Part shown: positions 9,340 to 18,389 of the stretch, in pieces
Layout: each line of letters starts with the position of its first letter
Numbering within the stretch: the stretch's first letter is position 1
Assembly: GCA_947258425.1 (NCBI GenBank)
Contig: CAMYIG010000001.1
Span: 28,771-92,770, forward strand
Direction: 5' to 3'
DNA length: 64,000 bases
Source: SZUA-76 sp945787585
GTDB lineage: Bacteria > Pseudomonadota > Gammaproteobacteria > SZUA-140
Position numbers and translations under genes: made by a program
Notes under the pieces: model-generated
Database searches by the model: none
Seen by the model: the letters and a program-made list of their open reading frames with translations, nothing else
What the model was told of the DNA's origin: nothing

Positions 9340-10476
9340 TTATACTCCCAGACGTGCTGCTAATACATCGATTATTTTTGTCGCCGCATTCCCATCACCA
9401 TAGGGATTTTCATTAGCGACCATCTGTTCATAATACTGTTTATCATTCAGCAGGCGCGTAATTTCATCAATAATTTTATGCTGATCTGTGCCTACAAGCT
9501 TAGCAGTCCCAGCCTCAATGCCCTCGGGTCGTTCTGTAGTTTCACGAAGGACAAGAATCGGTTTCTTCAATGAAGGCCCCTCTTCCTGAACGCCACCAGA
9601 GTCGGTCACAAGGATTTCAGCCTTACTCATTAAATGAGAAAAGTTTACATAATCCATCGGTTCAATCAGGTAAATATTATCCTGAGACGAAAGCATACCC
9701 TCAGCCTGTTTTCTCACATTAGGATTAGGATGAACGGGGAAGATGATGGAAACATCCGGAAATTTCTCGGCGATCTCAATAATAGCGCTAAACGTTCTCA
9801 TCATGGGTTCACCAAAACTCTCTCTTCGGTGGCTTGTCAGTAGAATAAAACGACCATTGATCGCTTCACATACCGTATCAGACAGAATACTGCTGAAGTC
9901 CGGTTGCCGATTCTGCAACACCCACTGGATCGCATCAATGGATGTATTTCCTGTGACAATCACATCATCTGCAGGCACGTTCTCCGCCAGTAAATTTTGA
10001 GCTGATTGGTCTGTCGGGGCAAAGTGAAGATTCGCAATAGCACCGCTCAATTTGCGGTTCACCTCTTCCGGAAATGGAGAATATTTCTGATGTGTTCTAA
10101 GCCCTGCCTCGACATGGGCTACGGGAATACGCCGATAAAAAGCCGCCAGCGCACCGATAAATGTAGAGGTTGTATCACCCTGCACGATCACATAATCTGG
10201 TTCATACGAATCTAGCACGGGCTTGATACCACTTAATGCGTCAATTGTGACATCAAACAAGTCCTGATTATCACGCATAATATTCAAATCATAATCTGGA
10301 GTCATAGAGAATATCTTCAGCGACTGATCCAGCATATCGCGATGCTGCGCTGTAACCAGTACCTTCACTTCAAACGTATCTGCGCGCCTCTTTAGCTCAT
10401 GAAAGATCGGGGCTAATTTGATAACCTCCGGGCGTGTCCCAAATATCAACAGTATTTTTTTCAGCGCCATTACCAT
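9340..10476 (-). CDS. wecB: UDP-N-acetylglucosamine 2-epimerase (non-hydrolysing)
   Basis: A 378-residue protein of the usual WecB/MnaA length. It interconverts UDP-GlcNAc and UDP-ManNAc in the cytoplasm. It opens with the family signature ILLIFGTRPEVIKLAPI. VQGDTTSTFIGA near residue 98, HVEAGLRTH near 120 and FPEEVNRKL carry the conserved Asp/Glu catalytic residues. TSHRRESFG and VTDSGGVQEEGPSL form the UDP-binding part. Its ATG overlaps the stop of the upstream deacetylase (TAATG), so translation is coupled. With the TviB-type dehydrogenase at 36490 it points to N-acetylhexosamine and aminouronic acid residues in the polymer. Confidence 0.95.
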   Translation of the reverse strand: MVMALKKILLIFGTRPEVIKLAPIFHELKRRADTFEVKVLVTAQHRDMLDQSLKIFSMTPDYDLNIMRDNQDLFDVTIDALSGIKPVLDSYEPDYVIVQGDTTSTFIGALAAFYRRIPVAHVEAGLRTHQKYSPFPEEVNRKLSGAIANLHFAPTDQSAQNLLAENVPADDVIVTGNTSIDAIQWVLQNRQPDFSSILSDTVCEAINGRFILLTSHRRESFGEPMMRTFSAIIEIAEKFPDVSIIFPVHPNPNVRKQAEGMLSSQDNIYLIEPMDYVNFSHLMSKAEILVTDSGGVQEEGPSLKKPILVLRETTERPEGIEAGTAKLVGTDQHKIIDEITRLLNDKQYYEQMVANENPYGDGNAATKIIDVLAARLGV

Positions 10477-11390
10477 TAATCCTCAATATGCATGCCACGC
10501 TCGATGTATTCTTGATACGTCACGACCTCAAGCTCATCATCCACTAACAGATCCAGCATCTCTTCAAAACCAGGAATCTTTTTAATATCCATCGGGTCCA
10601 TATAAATATTGATGTACGAACCGGTCTGTTTTCCCATCTCGATCAGATCTTTAAAAAGCCCCAGATAATCCTCTGGCCCGCGATGGATTAATCGATGAGA
10701 TAATCTTTGTGCATTTAATGAATGCCAGGTATCGAAAACGGTAAATGGATGTTTGGGACAGGTGCTGAGTGGAATTTCAATAATCCCGTCACTCGCCATA
10801 TATGGCAGCCCTGATGTGGTTGTATTTGTCAGCCAGGTCGATGAAGAGTAGGTATAATTCAGCTCTTTAAGAATTGAATAGATCTCGTCAGTAAACAGGT
10901 TTTTAAAGTGCGGAATGCGTAGTCCAGTCGGCTCAACACCTAACACTCGCTGACATATCTCATGACACCGCGCGACCTCTTCCACCTTTTCATCACGCGA
11001 GATATCTTTAAACTTTCGTCCTGGATTTAATAACTCGTTATCAGGGTGGGAATAGGTGTGGTTCATCAACTCATGCCCACCCAATAATACCGATTCATGC
11101 TCTTTGGGGTAGTCTTCTATCCAATGTCCCACTGCTGCAAAGGTTGCCTTAAAAGGATAAGGCTCCATCATCTTGACGATATCGGGTAACGCCTCAACAT
11201 CCTCTGGATAATCACAATCAAAAGATAATGTGAAACAAGCCTTCTTCCCGTTCCACAATGACCTGCCTTTATTAACATTATAAATGGATCTGACAAACGC
11301 CTTAGGAAAGGTAAATGTAATCAGTCCAATCAGTGGAAGATTGTGATTTTGTGTTGAAATCCATCGATAAAGTCCACTTGGAATTTTCAC
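10476..11390 (-). CDS. Polysaccharide deacetylase (NodB family)
   Basis: A deacetylase of 304 residues when started at the GTG at 11390, which has AGGGG seven bases upstream. A longer TTG frame from 11426 would overlap the preceding gene and is less likely. The NodB motifs are visible: LSFDCD (the Asp pair), FKATFAAVG, HTYSHPDN (metal-binding histidines) and GLRIPHF. The family removes N- or O-acetyl groups from sugars. There is no signal peptide, so it may act in the cytoplasm or on lipid-linked intermediates. It lies between a GT4 enzyme and wecB in the same operon, as expected for tailoring of amino sugars. Confidence 0.85.
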   Translation of the reverse strand: MKIPSGLYRWISTQNHNLPLIGLITFTFPKAFVRSIYNVNKGRSLWNGKKACFTLSFDCDYPEDVEALPDIVKMMEPYPFKATFAAVGHWIEDYPKEHESVLLGGHELMNHTYSHPDNELLNPGRKFKDISRDEKVEEVARCHEICQRVLGVEPTGLRIPHFKNLFTDEIYSILKELNYTYSSSTWLTNTTTSGLPYMASDGIIEIPLSTCPKHPFTVFDTWHSLNAQRLSHRLIHRGPEDYLGLFKDLIEMGKQTGSYINIYMDPMDIKKIPGFEEMLDLLVDDELEVVTYQEYIERGMHIED

Positions 11391-11406
11391 AGTAGCGCCC
11401 CTGTAT

Positions 11407-12588
11407 TTATTGCTTATCAAGCGCAAAGTTCAACGAAACCTTTGCATTATTAAACCAGTTATGGGTTTCAACCACATGTTGTCTTGCAGCAACACCCATC
11501 TGATGAGTTAGTTCATCACTCGACAGGAGTTTACTTAAACATTTCTCCAGTGAAGCGACATCTTTTTTATTGAAAATCAGCCCTTGTTTGCCATCTTCAA
11601 TGGCATCCAGTAGTGGCCCGTAATCCGGCCCAACCACAGGCTTGCACATGGACATGTATTCAAAAATCTTCATCGGTGAGCCATAGTCATTTGAATCCGG
11701 CATCACGCCAATCGTGAACGCAGACATATAGTGGGGAAGTTCAGCATGGTTCACCTTGCCAGCAAAAATGACATTCGCTAACAAACCTAATCGCTCCACC
11801 TGCACCTCAATTTTCTCACGTTCAGGACCATCGCCAATCAGCAACAACATAGTCTCTGGATTATTTTCCACAACCTTAGCAAAGGCGTTAACGAGTAAAT
11901 CCAGACCATGCCAGGGATAAAATCCGCCGACAAAACCAACCACTTTTTTCCCGGCTAAAGAGGTACCCTTTACCTCCGCAATAGCGGGAATATCTGGAGA
12001 GAATTTATCCGGATAGGCCGCATTTGGTACCACCAGAATTTTCTCCTCGCTCATTCCGTAATCATTTATCAGGTGCGCTTTTAAATGGCTAGAGACAGCA
12101 ATTAAGGTCGTCGCCTGACAAAATATTAGCTTATCGACCCATTTCGCCAGCGGCATTAGTAATGCACTCCTTTTACGTACTAAAGCAGTTTTCGCGGTAT
12201 AATTCACCTCGATAATCAACGGTACTTTCCATATCCGGGAATAGAGCGCCCCCGCTACCGCGAATATAGCGTAACGCTCATAAATTGCGCCATAACTTTT
12301 GCCTCTCGACGCGCTTCTCACATTAGCGATCGCAATAGCATTGTAGGCAATCTCAGCCAACTCAAAAACAGCAGAAGGTGAGTACTGGCTAATTACTTTA
12401 AACAATCGGCTTTTAAACGATGGTCGCTGTTCACTTGCGACTGCTGGCTGATCAGATTGCCTGTCACCACCCACCGGAGAGACAACATTAACTTCATGCC
12501 CAAGTGCCGTCAGGCCATCGATAATGCCCCAGATATGCACACCTTCGACACCGCCCCCCTGGGTTCTATGCAGATAAAGTATATTCAT
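11407..12588 (-). CDS. GT4-family glycosyltransferase
   Basis: A 393-residue GT-B glycosyltransferase. The N-terminal domain starts MNILYLHRTQGGGVEGVHI, with the glycine-rich loop typical of GT4. IAVSSHLKAHL precedes the linker, and VVPNAAYPDKF opens the nucleotide-sugar domain. VVGFVGGFYPWHGLDLL and MLLIGDGPE are donor-site strands, and MKIFEYMSMCKPVV replaces the usual E-x7-E helix. The long operon continues 16 bases downstream with the deacetylase. It is predicted to extend the lipid-linked repeat unit in the cytoplasm; sugar specificity is unknown. Confidence 0.85.
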   Translation of the reverse strand: MNILYLHRTQGGGVEGVHIWGIIDGLTALGHEVNVVSPVGGDRQSDQPAVASEQRPSFKSRLFKVISQYSPSAVFELAEIAYNAIAIANVRSASRGKSYGAIYERYAIFAVAGALYSRIWKVPLIIEVNYTAKTALVRKRSALLMPLAKWVDKLIFCQATTLIAVSSHLKAHLINDYGMSEEKILVVPNAAYPDKFSPDIPAIAEVKGTSLAGKKVVGFVGGFYPWHGLDLLVNAFAKVVENNPETMLLLIGDGPEREKIEVQVERLGLLANVIFAGKVNHAELPHYMSAFTIGVMPDSNDYGSPMKIFEYMSMCKPVVGPDYGPLLDAIEDGKQGLIFNKKDVASLEKCLSKLLSSDELTHQMGVAARQHVVETHNWFNNAKVSLNFALDKQ

Positions 12589-12630
12589 AAAATTTCAGAC
12601 TTAATGCACCATCGCTCACTGTTCATCCCT

Positions 12631-13272
12631 TCACCCTTTCAATAATTCCGAGACTGTCACTGACTGCAGCCCACTCGCCGCGAGCTGATCTAATAATGAT
12701 TTGAGTGCCAATGGGGTATATGGTGTCTTATCGTGCAAAAGAGCAATATCACCAGCGATTAGTGGATGTTGCTCAAAAAAATCCGTAATCTCATCAGCAG
12801 AGGTTACTTTATAGTCCTCTGGATCCACATTCCATAATATGGCTTTCTGCCTTTTAGCTAAAATATACCGAAGTAATCCCAATGTAATCACCCCTTTAGG
12901 CGGCCGAAAAAGTGACCGGCTCTCAGGCGCCTGGTCGTCAGACCTAAGTAGCTCCCACACATCATCAAGTTCATCGCTTATCGCATGGTAGCCCAATAAG
13001 CTGAACTCGGGGTGCGTCATAGAATGGTTACCTAATTCATGGCCTCGTGCTTCAATCATTTTCGTTATTTCAGGATATTTCTTAACCTGCTCTCCCACTA
13101 CGAAAAATGTTGCCTTCATACCCGCCTCATCCAGCACATCCAGCACCTGTTCTGTATAGGGGTGGAATGGACCGTCATCAAAGGTCAGCGCGACCTTTTC
13201 AGCACCTGTTGTTGAACGGCAAACAAGAAAATGAGACAAGATAACTTCTTTTACCCATTTCTTAAGGTTCAT
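12631..13272 (-). CDS. Polysaccharide deacetylase (NodB family, short form)
   Basis: A compact NodB-domain protein of 213 residues from the ATG at 13272. A longer frame from 13344 would overlap the upstream glycosyltransferase by 82 bases. I chose the inner start because an AGGA lies eight bases before it and the overlap falls to 11 bases. Motifs are complete: LTFDDGPF, MKATFFVVG, GNHSMTHPE and FRPPKG, with a late LLHD histidine. This is the canonical peptidoglycan/chitin-type deacetylase core. No signal peptide is evident. It is the second of three clear NodB proteins in this operon. Confidence 0.87.
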   Translation of the reverse strand: MNLKKWVKEVILSHFLVCRSTTGAEKVALTFDDGPFHPYTEQVLDVLDEAGMKATFFVVGEQVKKYPEITKMIEARGHELGNHSMTHPEFSLLGYHAISDELDDVWELLRSDDQAPESRSLFRPPKGVITLGLLRYILAKRQKAILWNVDPEDYKVTSADEITDFFEQHPLIAGDIALLHDKTPYTPLALKSLLDQLAASGLQSVTVSELLKG

Positions 13273-14482
13273 AACCGTTATCCTGTAATTGATCAAAAAC
13301 CTTGATATACGCTTGCGCAGTACTATCCCAGTTCGCCCAGGCAACGGTCTCGGTGATCGCTAGCGGGTCCCACTGTTTATGGATAACATCAAATAACCCC
13401 TGAGCAAGCTCATTGGCATCTTCTTTCTGCACCAACAGACCGTTACTACGATTAACCAATTCAGGAATCCCGCCAACATTTGATGCTATCGCCGGTAACC
13501 CACATGCAAACGCTTCAATCAAAACACTTGGGCGTCCCTCCATGCGGCTGGGCAGGCACAGGGCATCAGACACCTTCATCCAACGATGAATCTCATCGTG
13601 CTGCATCGTGCCTAAAAAACTAACACTCTCAGAAAGATTATTATCTCGCACATAATTCTCTAGTAATTGACGCTGTGGGCCATCGCCAATCAAATGGGTA
13701 TAAAAATTGAGCATACCCTTATTTTTCAACAACAATAAAGATTCCAGTAAAACATCAAGCCCCTTTACCTCATGGAGCCTGCCTACGAATAGCAGAAATT
13801 TTTTATCATGATCCAGGTTCAACATTGACCGAAGACGCAATTTTTCTTCTGCAATAAAATTGAATCGATTGGAATCCACACCATCTGATATAAAAATACC
13901 TTTTTCTTTCGGCAAGCCTATTTCAATCACTCGATCCAATAACGCCTGACTCTTCGTTGTTACCATTCTGGATTTCGTAAACGCCCACCGTAACTGCGGC
14001 TTACTCCACCAGATATTGCTATAGACATTGATGTCAGAACCCAGCGTCGTCTGCACAACAGGAATTTTTAGTAAGATGCCTAGCAACGTCGCAGCGATTC
14101 CCGCAGGATAAATAAAATGCGCGTTGATTACATCAAGCCCTTTTTCATCGCGGATACGCTTCAGCACACGATAGCTTCCTAATACCATCCACAATGCCTG
14201 AATAGCACGAAATACAACTGGCACATATAAATACTTCGGATAGTAAATCGTTATACCGTCACGTTCATCACACTCGGGGAGTCCAATAAATTCGGACCAC
14301 GCACGATTATTACGTAGAAATGTCAGATTGGGGCACCACGGGACTGGGCACACGACGGTTACATCTGAATATTTCTGTAGCGCCTTAACAAGCTCCACAT
14401 TAAAAGTGCCACCCGCGATATCATTCCGGGTCGGAAACTCCCGGGTGAAAATAACAATTTTTTTATTATTCTGAGATTCCAT
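13262..14482 (-). CDS. GT4-family glycosyltransferase
   Basis: A 406-residue GT4 enzyme. The N-terminal domain has FTREFPTRNDIAGGTFNVEL and NAHFIYPAGIAATLLG, common in capsule and exopolysaccharide transferases. The C-terminal domain has FLLFVGRLHEVKGLDVLLE, LIGDGPQR, and the donor-binding E-x7-E helix in MEGRPSVLIEAFACGLPAIA. The stop overlaps the start of the following deacetylase, and the start is three bases from the stop of the preceding gene. It is predicted to act at the cytoplasmic membrane in repeat-unit assembly; the substrate is not determinable. Confidence 0.87.
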   Translation of the reverse strand: MESQNNKKIVIFTREFPTRNDIAGGTFNVELVKALQKYSDVTVVCPVPWCPNLTFLRNNRAWSEFIGLPECDERDGITIYYPKYLYVPVVFRAIQALWMVLGSYRVLKRIRDEKGLDVINAHFIYPAGIAATLLGILLKIPVVQTTLGSDINVYSNIWWSKPQLRWAFTKSRMVTTKSQALLDRVIEIGLPKEKGIFISDGVDSNRFNFIAEEKLRLRSMLNLDHDKKFLLFVGRLHEVKGLDVLLESLLLLKNKGMLNFYTHLIGDGPQRQLLENYVRDNNLSESVSFLGTMQHDEIHRWMKVSDALCLPSRMEGRPSVLIEAFACGLPAIASNVGGIPELVNRSNGLLVQKEDANELAQGLFDVIHKQWDPLAITETVAWANWDSTAQAYIKVFDQLQDNGYEP

Positions 14483-14485
14483 ACA

Positions 14486-15628
14486 TCAAGCACCGGAACG
14501 ATAAGCTTTTTCATAAAGCGAACTATAACGAGTAATCATAGCACTTTTACTAAAATGACTTTCGACGACGGCCCGACCCTCATTTCCCATCGCCTCTCTT
14601 TTTTTCTCATCTTCCACTAATTCAAGCACTTTCAGAGACATCGTATCAGCATCGCCAACCGGCGTAAGTAGCCCACTAACATGATTCTTTACCAACTGAG
14701 GATTTCCACCCACATCTGTGGCTATTACTGGTAATGCACTACTCATTGCTTCGAGAATACTTAGGCTCATCCCTTCGCTTATTGAGGAGACCATATAGAT
14801 ATCCATCGCGCAATAATAGGGGCTCACATCTTCCTGCTCACCTGCAAAAATAACATTATTTTCTACCTTGGCACTCCTTACAAACTGCTCCAGTTCTTCA
14901 CGCAGAATGCCATCTCCTACAATGATGAGCTTTATATCACTTCTGAGGTTTGTAATTAATGCTAACGCGGCAATCATTGTCTTATGATCTTTGACTGGCA
15001 CCAGCCGACCAATCGTACCTAATACAATGTCACTGTTATTAATTCCCAGACTTTCACGAACTTGACCGCCAACAACCGCATCCTTTGCAAATCGTTTAGT
15101 ATCTACGCCATTCGGTACTACCTGAATATTGTTACTGTCGATACCAGAATCTTCAATCATCACTTTTCTGACCTGATCTGATACAGTCACCACGCTATCT
15201 GTAAAGTAGGTCAAACATCTCTCCAATATAAAGCGATGTTTCTTTTTTGCTGTTTCATTGGAGTGCGCCGTATACACTACCCGTGTACCACGACAAAGTA
15301 GAGCGGCAACTACAGAATACAGCCACGCGGAATAGTTATTGCTATGAACAACGTGAATTTTCTGTTCTTTTATAAATCGAATTAATTTGAAAAATAAAAA
15401 AAGATCTATCCCTTCTTTTTTATCAAACACATGCACAGGCACTTTTGCCCTCTGTAGGTCTTGCTCTAAAACACCACCACCCTCGAATACCGCAACCTGC
15501 ACTGAATATTTATCATTTTCAAGGCCCGAAACCATTTCAACGATCATCCGCTCGATACCACCCATGCCCATTGAGTGATTAACAAACAGCAAATTAATTT
15601 TCTGTGAGGAAACCACCGATTTGCTCAT
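14486..15628 (-). CDS. GT4-family glycosyltransferase
   Basis: A 380-residue GT4 glycosyltransferase. MGMGGIERMIVEMVSGL is the classical glycine loop and helix of the acceptor domain. VVPNGVDTKRF, LGTIGRLVPVKDHKTMI and IVGDGILREEL mark the nucleotide-sugar domain. SISEGMSLSILEAMSSALPV carries the E-x7-E pair. It resembles sugar transferases associated with XrtA/PEP-CTERM loci but I cannot assign a subfamily. Its start overlaps the end of the Wzy-like gene by four bases, showing tight operon structure. Confidence 0.87.
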   Translation of the reverse strand: MSKSVVSSQKINLLFVNHSMGMGGIERMIVEMVSGLENDKYSVQVAVFEGGGVLEQDLQRAKVPVHVFDKKEGIDLFLFFKLIRFIKEQKIHVVHSNNYSAWLYSVVAALLCRGTRVVYTAHSNETAKKKHRFILERCLTYFTDSVVTVSDQVRKVMIEDSGIDSNNIQVVPNGVDTKRFAKDAVVGGQVRESLGINNSDIVLGTIGRLVPVKDHKTMIAALALITNLRSDIKLIIVGDGILREELEQFVRSAKVENNVIFAGEQEDVSPYYCAMDIYMVSSISEGMSLSILEAMSSALPVIATDVGGNPQLVKNHVSGLLTPVGDADTMSLKVLELVEDEKKREAMGNEGRAVVESHFSKSAMITRYSSLYEKAYRSGA

Positions 15629-16887
15629 ATAATTTCCTTAACCGCTGCCAACCAAATCATAAATATCAAGCCAAACATGCCCGATATAATTATCAATAAA
15701 TCCTTTTTTGATAATGAAACCACTGGAACTTGATCCGATTCTTTACGTGCAACCAGATATGCAGCCGCAGACAAACCCAGCACAAAATAGAGCAGGTCAA
15801 GTTCCATTACGACAAAAAACGTAGTGGCCAGGTAACCTATTAGCGCCGCTGTTAGCATTCCATTTGCAGCCACTATTCGCCCATCAAGTCCCTCTACCTG
15901 CTTGCTTACATAGTAATTACCTTTAAAGCTAAACCACAAAATTGCAGTAAAACAGAAAAACCCAAGCAATCCTAACTCTGCAAAATTCTGCACATAATTA
16001 TTATGAGCGATCAGCTTCAATTCAGAGGCCGCAGCAAACTGCCCTCGTCCAATACCTAATAATGGGTTATCGACCAACATTTCGAGCCCTTGCTCCCATA
16101 GCCATACCCGCTCACCGGCAGATGACTCCGAAGAACTCACTTCGCTCATTCTAGAAGGTCCGACAAGTACGATCGCAGAAATGACAGCAACACCTAACAG
16201 TACCGCCTTCCAGAGCTTAAAATAACTTTTAAAATAAAAAATAAGTGCGCAAATCACGGCAAGTACTGCGCCTCTTGAATTTGTGAAATATATCGCGTAC
16301 ATAAACAGCCCAAAAAGTCCCATACCAAACAACTTTACACCCAGCGAATTAGTCTTTCTTGCGAATAGATCGATAGACATTGCTGCCGAGATAACAAATA
16401 GCAGCCCATACACATTTGGGCCGTCCCAATCGCCATACCAACGCACTCGTATTTCGGTATAGCCAGGATAAGAAGTAAGTCCACCCCAGCTTTCACCGGT
16501 AAGCGCTTGCAAAATCGCCTGATACGCAAGGAATATCGACATCAAAAATACCATGTAAACAACTGATATTAATTTTTCTTTGGTATTTACTAGCCATACG
16601 ACCATAATAAAAACTAATACGCGTTTAAGAAAAATAATAAACTGCTCTATCGCGGTCCCTGCATCCACAGAAATAAATGTAGACAGAAAAATAACCACTA
16701 AATAGAAAACAAGTAATTTAATTTGTGGGATCTGGAATTCTGAAGGGTTTTGTGAATAATTCATAAACCCAATCACTAACCCCAGTGGGATCAGAATATC
16801 ATTCGTGGGCATCCCCATGAGTGACGGCACCCAATCCTGAGGCCTCACATATAGCGAGACCAGATATAAAAATATAATTATGCGCAC
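15625..16887 (-). CDS. O-antigen polymerase/ligase-like membrane protein (Wzy/WaaL family)
   Basis: A 420-residue polytopic inner-membrane protein with about ten hydrophobic segments. It contains RPQDWVPSL near the N-terminus, a long periplasmic loop with RVRWYGDWDGPN, and the Wzy_C signature region NSRGAVLAVI then GIGRGQFAA and HNNYVQNFAELGLLGF. The family polymerises or ligates lipid-linked glycan repeats at the periplasmic face. Beside a Wzx flippase and a chain-length protein, Wzy-type polymerase is the most likely role. The start is GTG at 16887, with GGGG upstream. A glycan-to-protein ligase, as proposed for some XrtA loci, remains an alternative. Confidence 0.82.
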   Translation of the reverse strand: MRIIIFLYLVSLYVRPQDWVPSLMGMPTNDILIPLGLVIGFMNYSQNPSEFQIPQIKLLVFYLVVIFLSTFISVDAGTAIEQFIIFLKRVLVFIMVVWLVNTKEKLISVVYMVFLMSIFLAYQAILQALTGESWGGLTSYPGYTEIRVRWYGDWDGPNVYGLLFVISAAMSIDLFARKTNSLGVKLFGMGLFGLFMYAIYFTNSRGAVLAVICALIFYFKSYFKLWKAVLLGVAVISAIVLVGPSRMSEVSSSESSAGERVWLWEQGLEMLVDNPLLGIGRGQFAAASELKLIAHNNYVQNFAELGLLGFFCFTAILWFSFKGNYYVSKQVEGLDGRIVAANGMLTAALIGYLATTFFVVMELDLLYFVLGLSAAAYLVARKESDQVPVVSLSKKDLLIIISGMFGLIFMIWLAAVKEII

Positions 16888-16924
16888 TGAATAGTACCCC
16901 GCGCATCCATTCCAACCATCACCA

Positions 16925-18388
16925 TCACAAAAACTTTTCCTTCAATGATGAGGCTCGAACAGCTAACTCTTTAAACATCCCCCTTACCTTGCTATCAATC
17001 AGGTACAACACCAGCACAAATCCGAGAATCAGACCCGTTTTCACAACAATACCCCAAATTATTTCTGCCGGAACAAGAAACAGGCTAAGCACATAGAAAG
17101 TTATTGCGACTAACGTGACAATGAGCGACCTTACATGCAGGTATGACACAGGGTAAATTTTCTGCGACACGTAGAACGTAAGAAAAGAGAAAATGACACC
17201 AGAAATAATAAACATGGTTGCCGCGCCGTACACTCCCATCAACTGGATGAGGATAAAATTTCCGGCCACATCAATCACGAAAACAACCATACTGATATAC
17301 AATATATATTTGGTCTTTTTCTGATATAAAAGACCGGTTTGATAGCAATATGACATTTCTCGAGCGGCCACACCCACTAACAAAAGTGGGACAACTGAAC
17401 TTGCAGTCCAAAACGCCTCGCTCGAAGCTATCACTAAAACATCTGATGCAAATAAAGATATGCCTAGCGCAACAAAAGAAACCGCTACGACAAAATAATG
17501 GGTGACGACTATCTGAATATCCTTAGCATCATCCTGATTCATTATTGAAAATCTAAATGGACCGTAGACCCTCTGAAATGGTTCTACCAGCATAAATCTC
17601 AATAACAGACCAAACTTCATTGCAAGCCCGTAAACACCAACGGCTTCTAATGATGCATAGGTACGCAACATCACTTGCCCAACATTAATCATCAGCACCA
17701 TCACAATAGCGCTACCCGCAAATGGTACGCTGTACTTTATGACTGGAATGGCCTTGGCAAGATCAAAACTGAAGCCACAGTGTCTAATCACGTAGAAAAT
17801 TAATATTGTACCAACCAGCCCAGCACATATTAAATTAGCTTTTAATACACCAACAATTCCTTCTTCCCAATAGGCCACAAACAACACACTAAAGACCAAC
17901 TGTGTTATCAACTTTGCAATGGATAATAAAACATAAAAAATAGAGAGTTCTTTTGCTCTGAGGTATGCATAACCGATTTCTGAACTTAACTCGATCACTA
18001 TAATAACTAAAACAAGCTGTAATGCTTTCTCATACCCACTATCACCGAGCAAAAGCACTGTCATTTCTGGCACCCAGCTAGCCAGCAATAGAACCCCAGC
18101 AATGGACAACCCTAATGATGTAAATAGATTTGTGGTAATAACAGCATTACGATCTTTTTTACTTTCGTAATCAAAATAGAATCTTAATGTTGCATGTGAT
18201 AACCCAGCGCCAAGCAGTACCGATAGCGTTGCACTACTCGCGTAGAGTAGCTCTAGTGCGCCATACTCTGATAGTGAAAGATAATGCGTATATAAAGGAA
18301 GTAAGACGAAAGCCCCAAGCCTGTTAATTGCATTGCCAATCCAGTATATCGCACCGTGATGAAGCAGACGCTGTATGTCCTTCTTCAT
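16925..18388 (-). CDS. Wzx-type oligosaccharide flippase
   Basis: A 487-residue protein with about fourteen hydrophobic segments, the size and pattern of the MOP/MATE-like polysaccharide transporters. The N-terminus (IYWIGNAINRLGAFVLLPLY) and the following LSLSEYGALELL are typical of Wzx/RfbX proteins. It is predicted to flip undecaprenyl-linked repeat units from cytoplasm to periplasm for the Wzy-like protein encoded directly downstream. The start ATG at 18388 lies one base after the stop of the methyltransferase-kinase gene. Confidence 0.88.
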   Translation of the reverse strand: MKKDIQRLLHHGAIYWIGNAINRLGAFVLLPLYTHYLSLSEYGALELLYASSATLSVLLGAGLSHATLRFYFDYESKKDRNAVITTNLFTSLGLSIAGVLLLASWVPEMTVLLLGDSGYEKALQLVLVIIVIELSSEIGYAYLRAKELSIFYVLLSIAKLITQLVFSVLFVAYWEEGIVGVLKANLICAGLVGTILIFYVIRHCGFSFDLAKAIPVIKYSVPFAGSAIVMVLMINVGQVMLRTYASLEAVGVYGLAMKFGLLLRFMLVEPFQRVYGPFRFSIMNQDDAKDIQIVVTHYFVVAVSFVALGISLFASDVLVIASSEAFWTASSVVPLLLVGVAAREMSYCYQTGLLYQKKTKYILYISMVVFVIDVAGNFILIQLMGVYGAATMFIISGVIFSFLTFYVSQKIYPVSYLHVRSLIVTLVAITFYVLSLFLVPAEIIWGIVVKTGLILGFVLVLYLIDSKVRGMFKELAVRASSLKEKFL

Positions 18389-18389
18389 A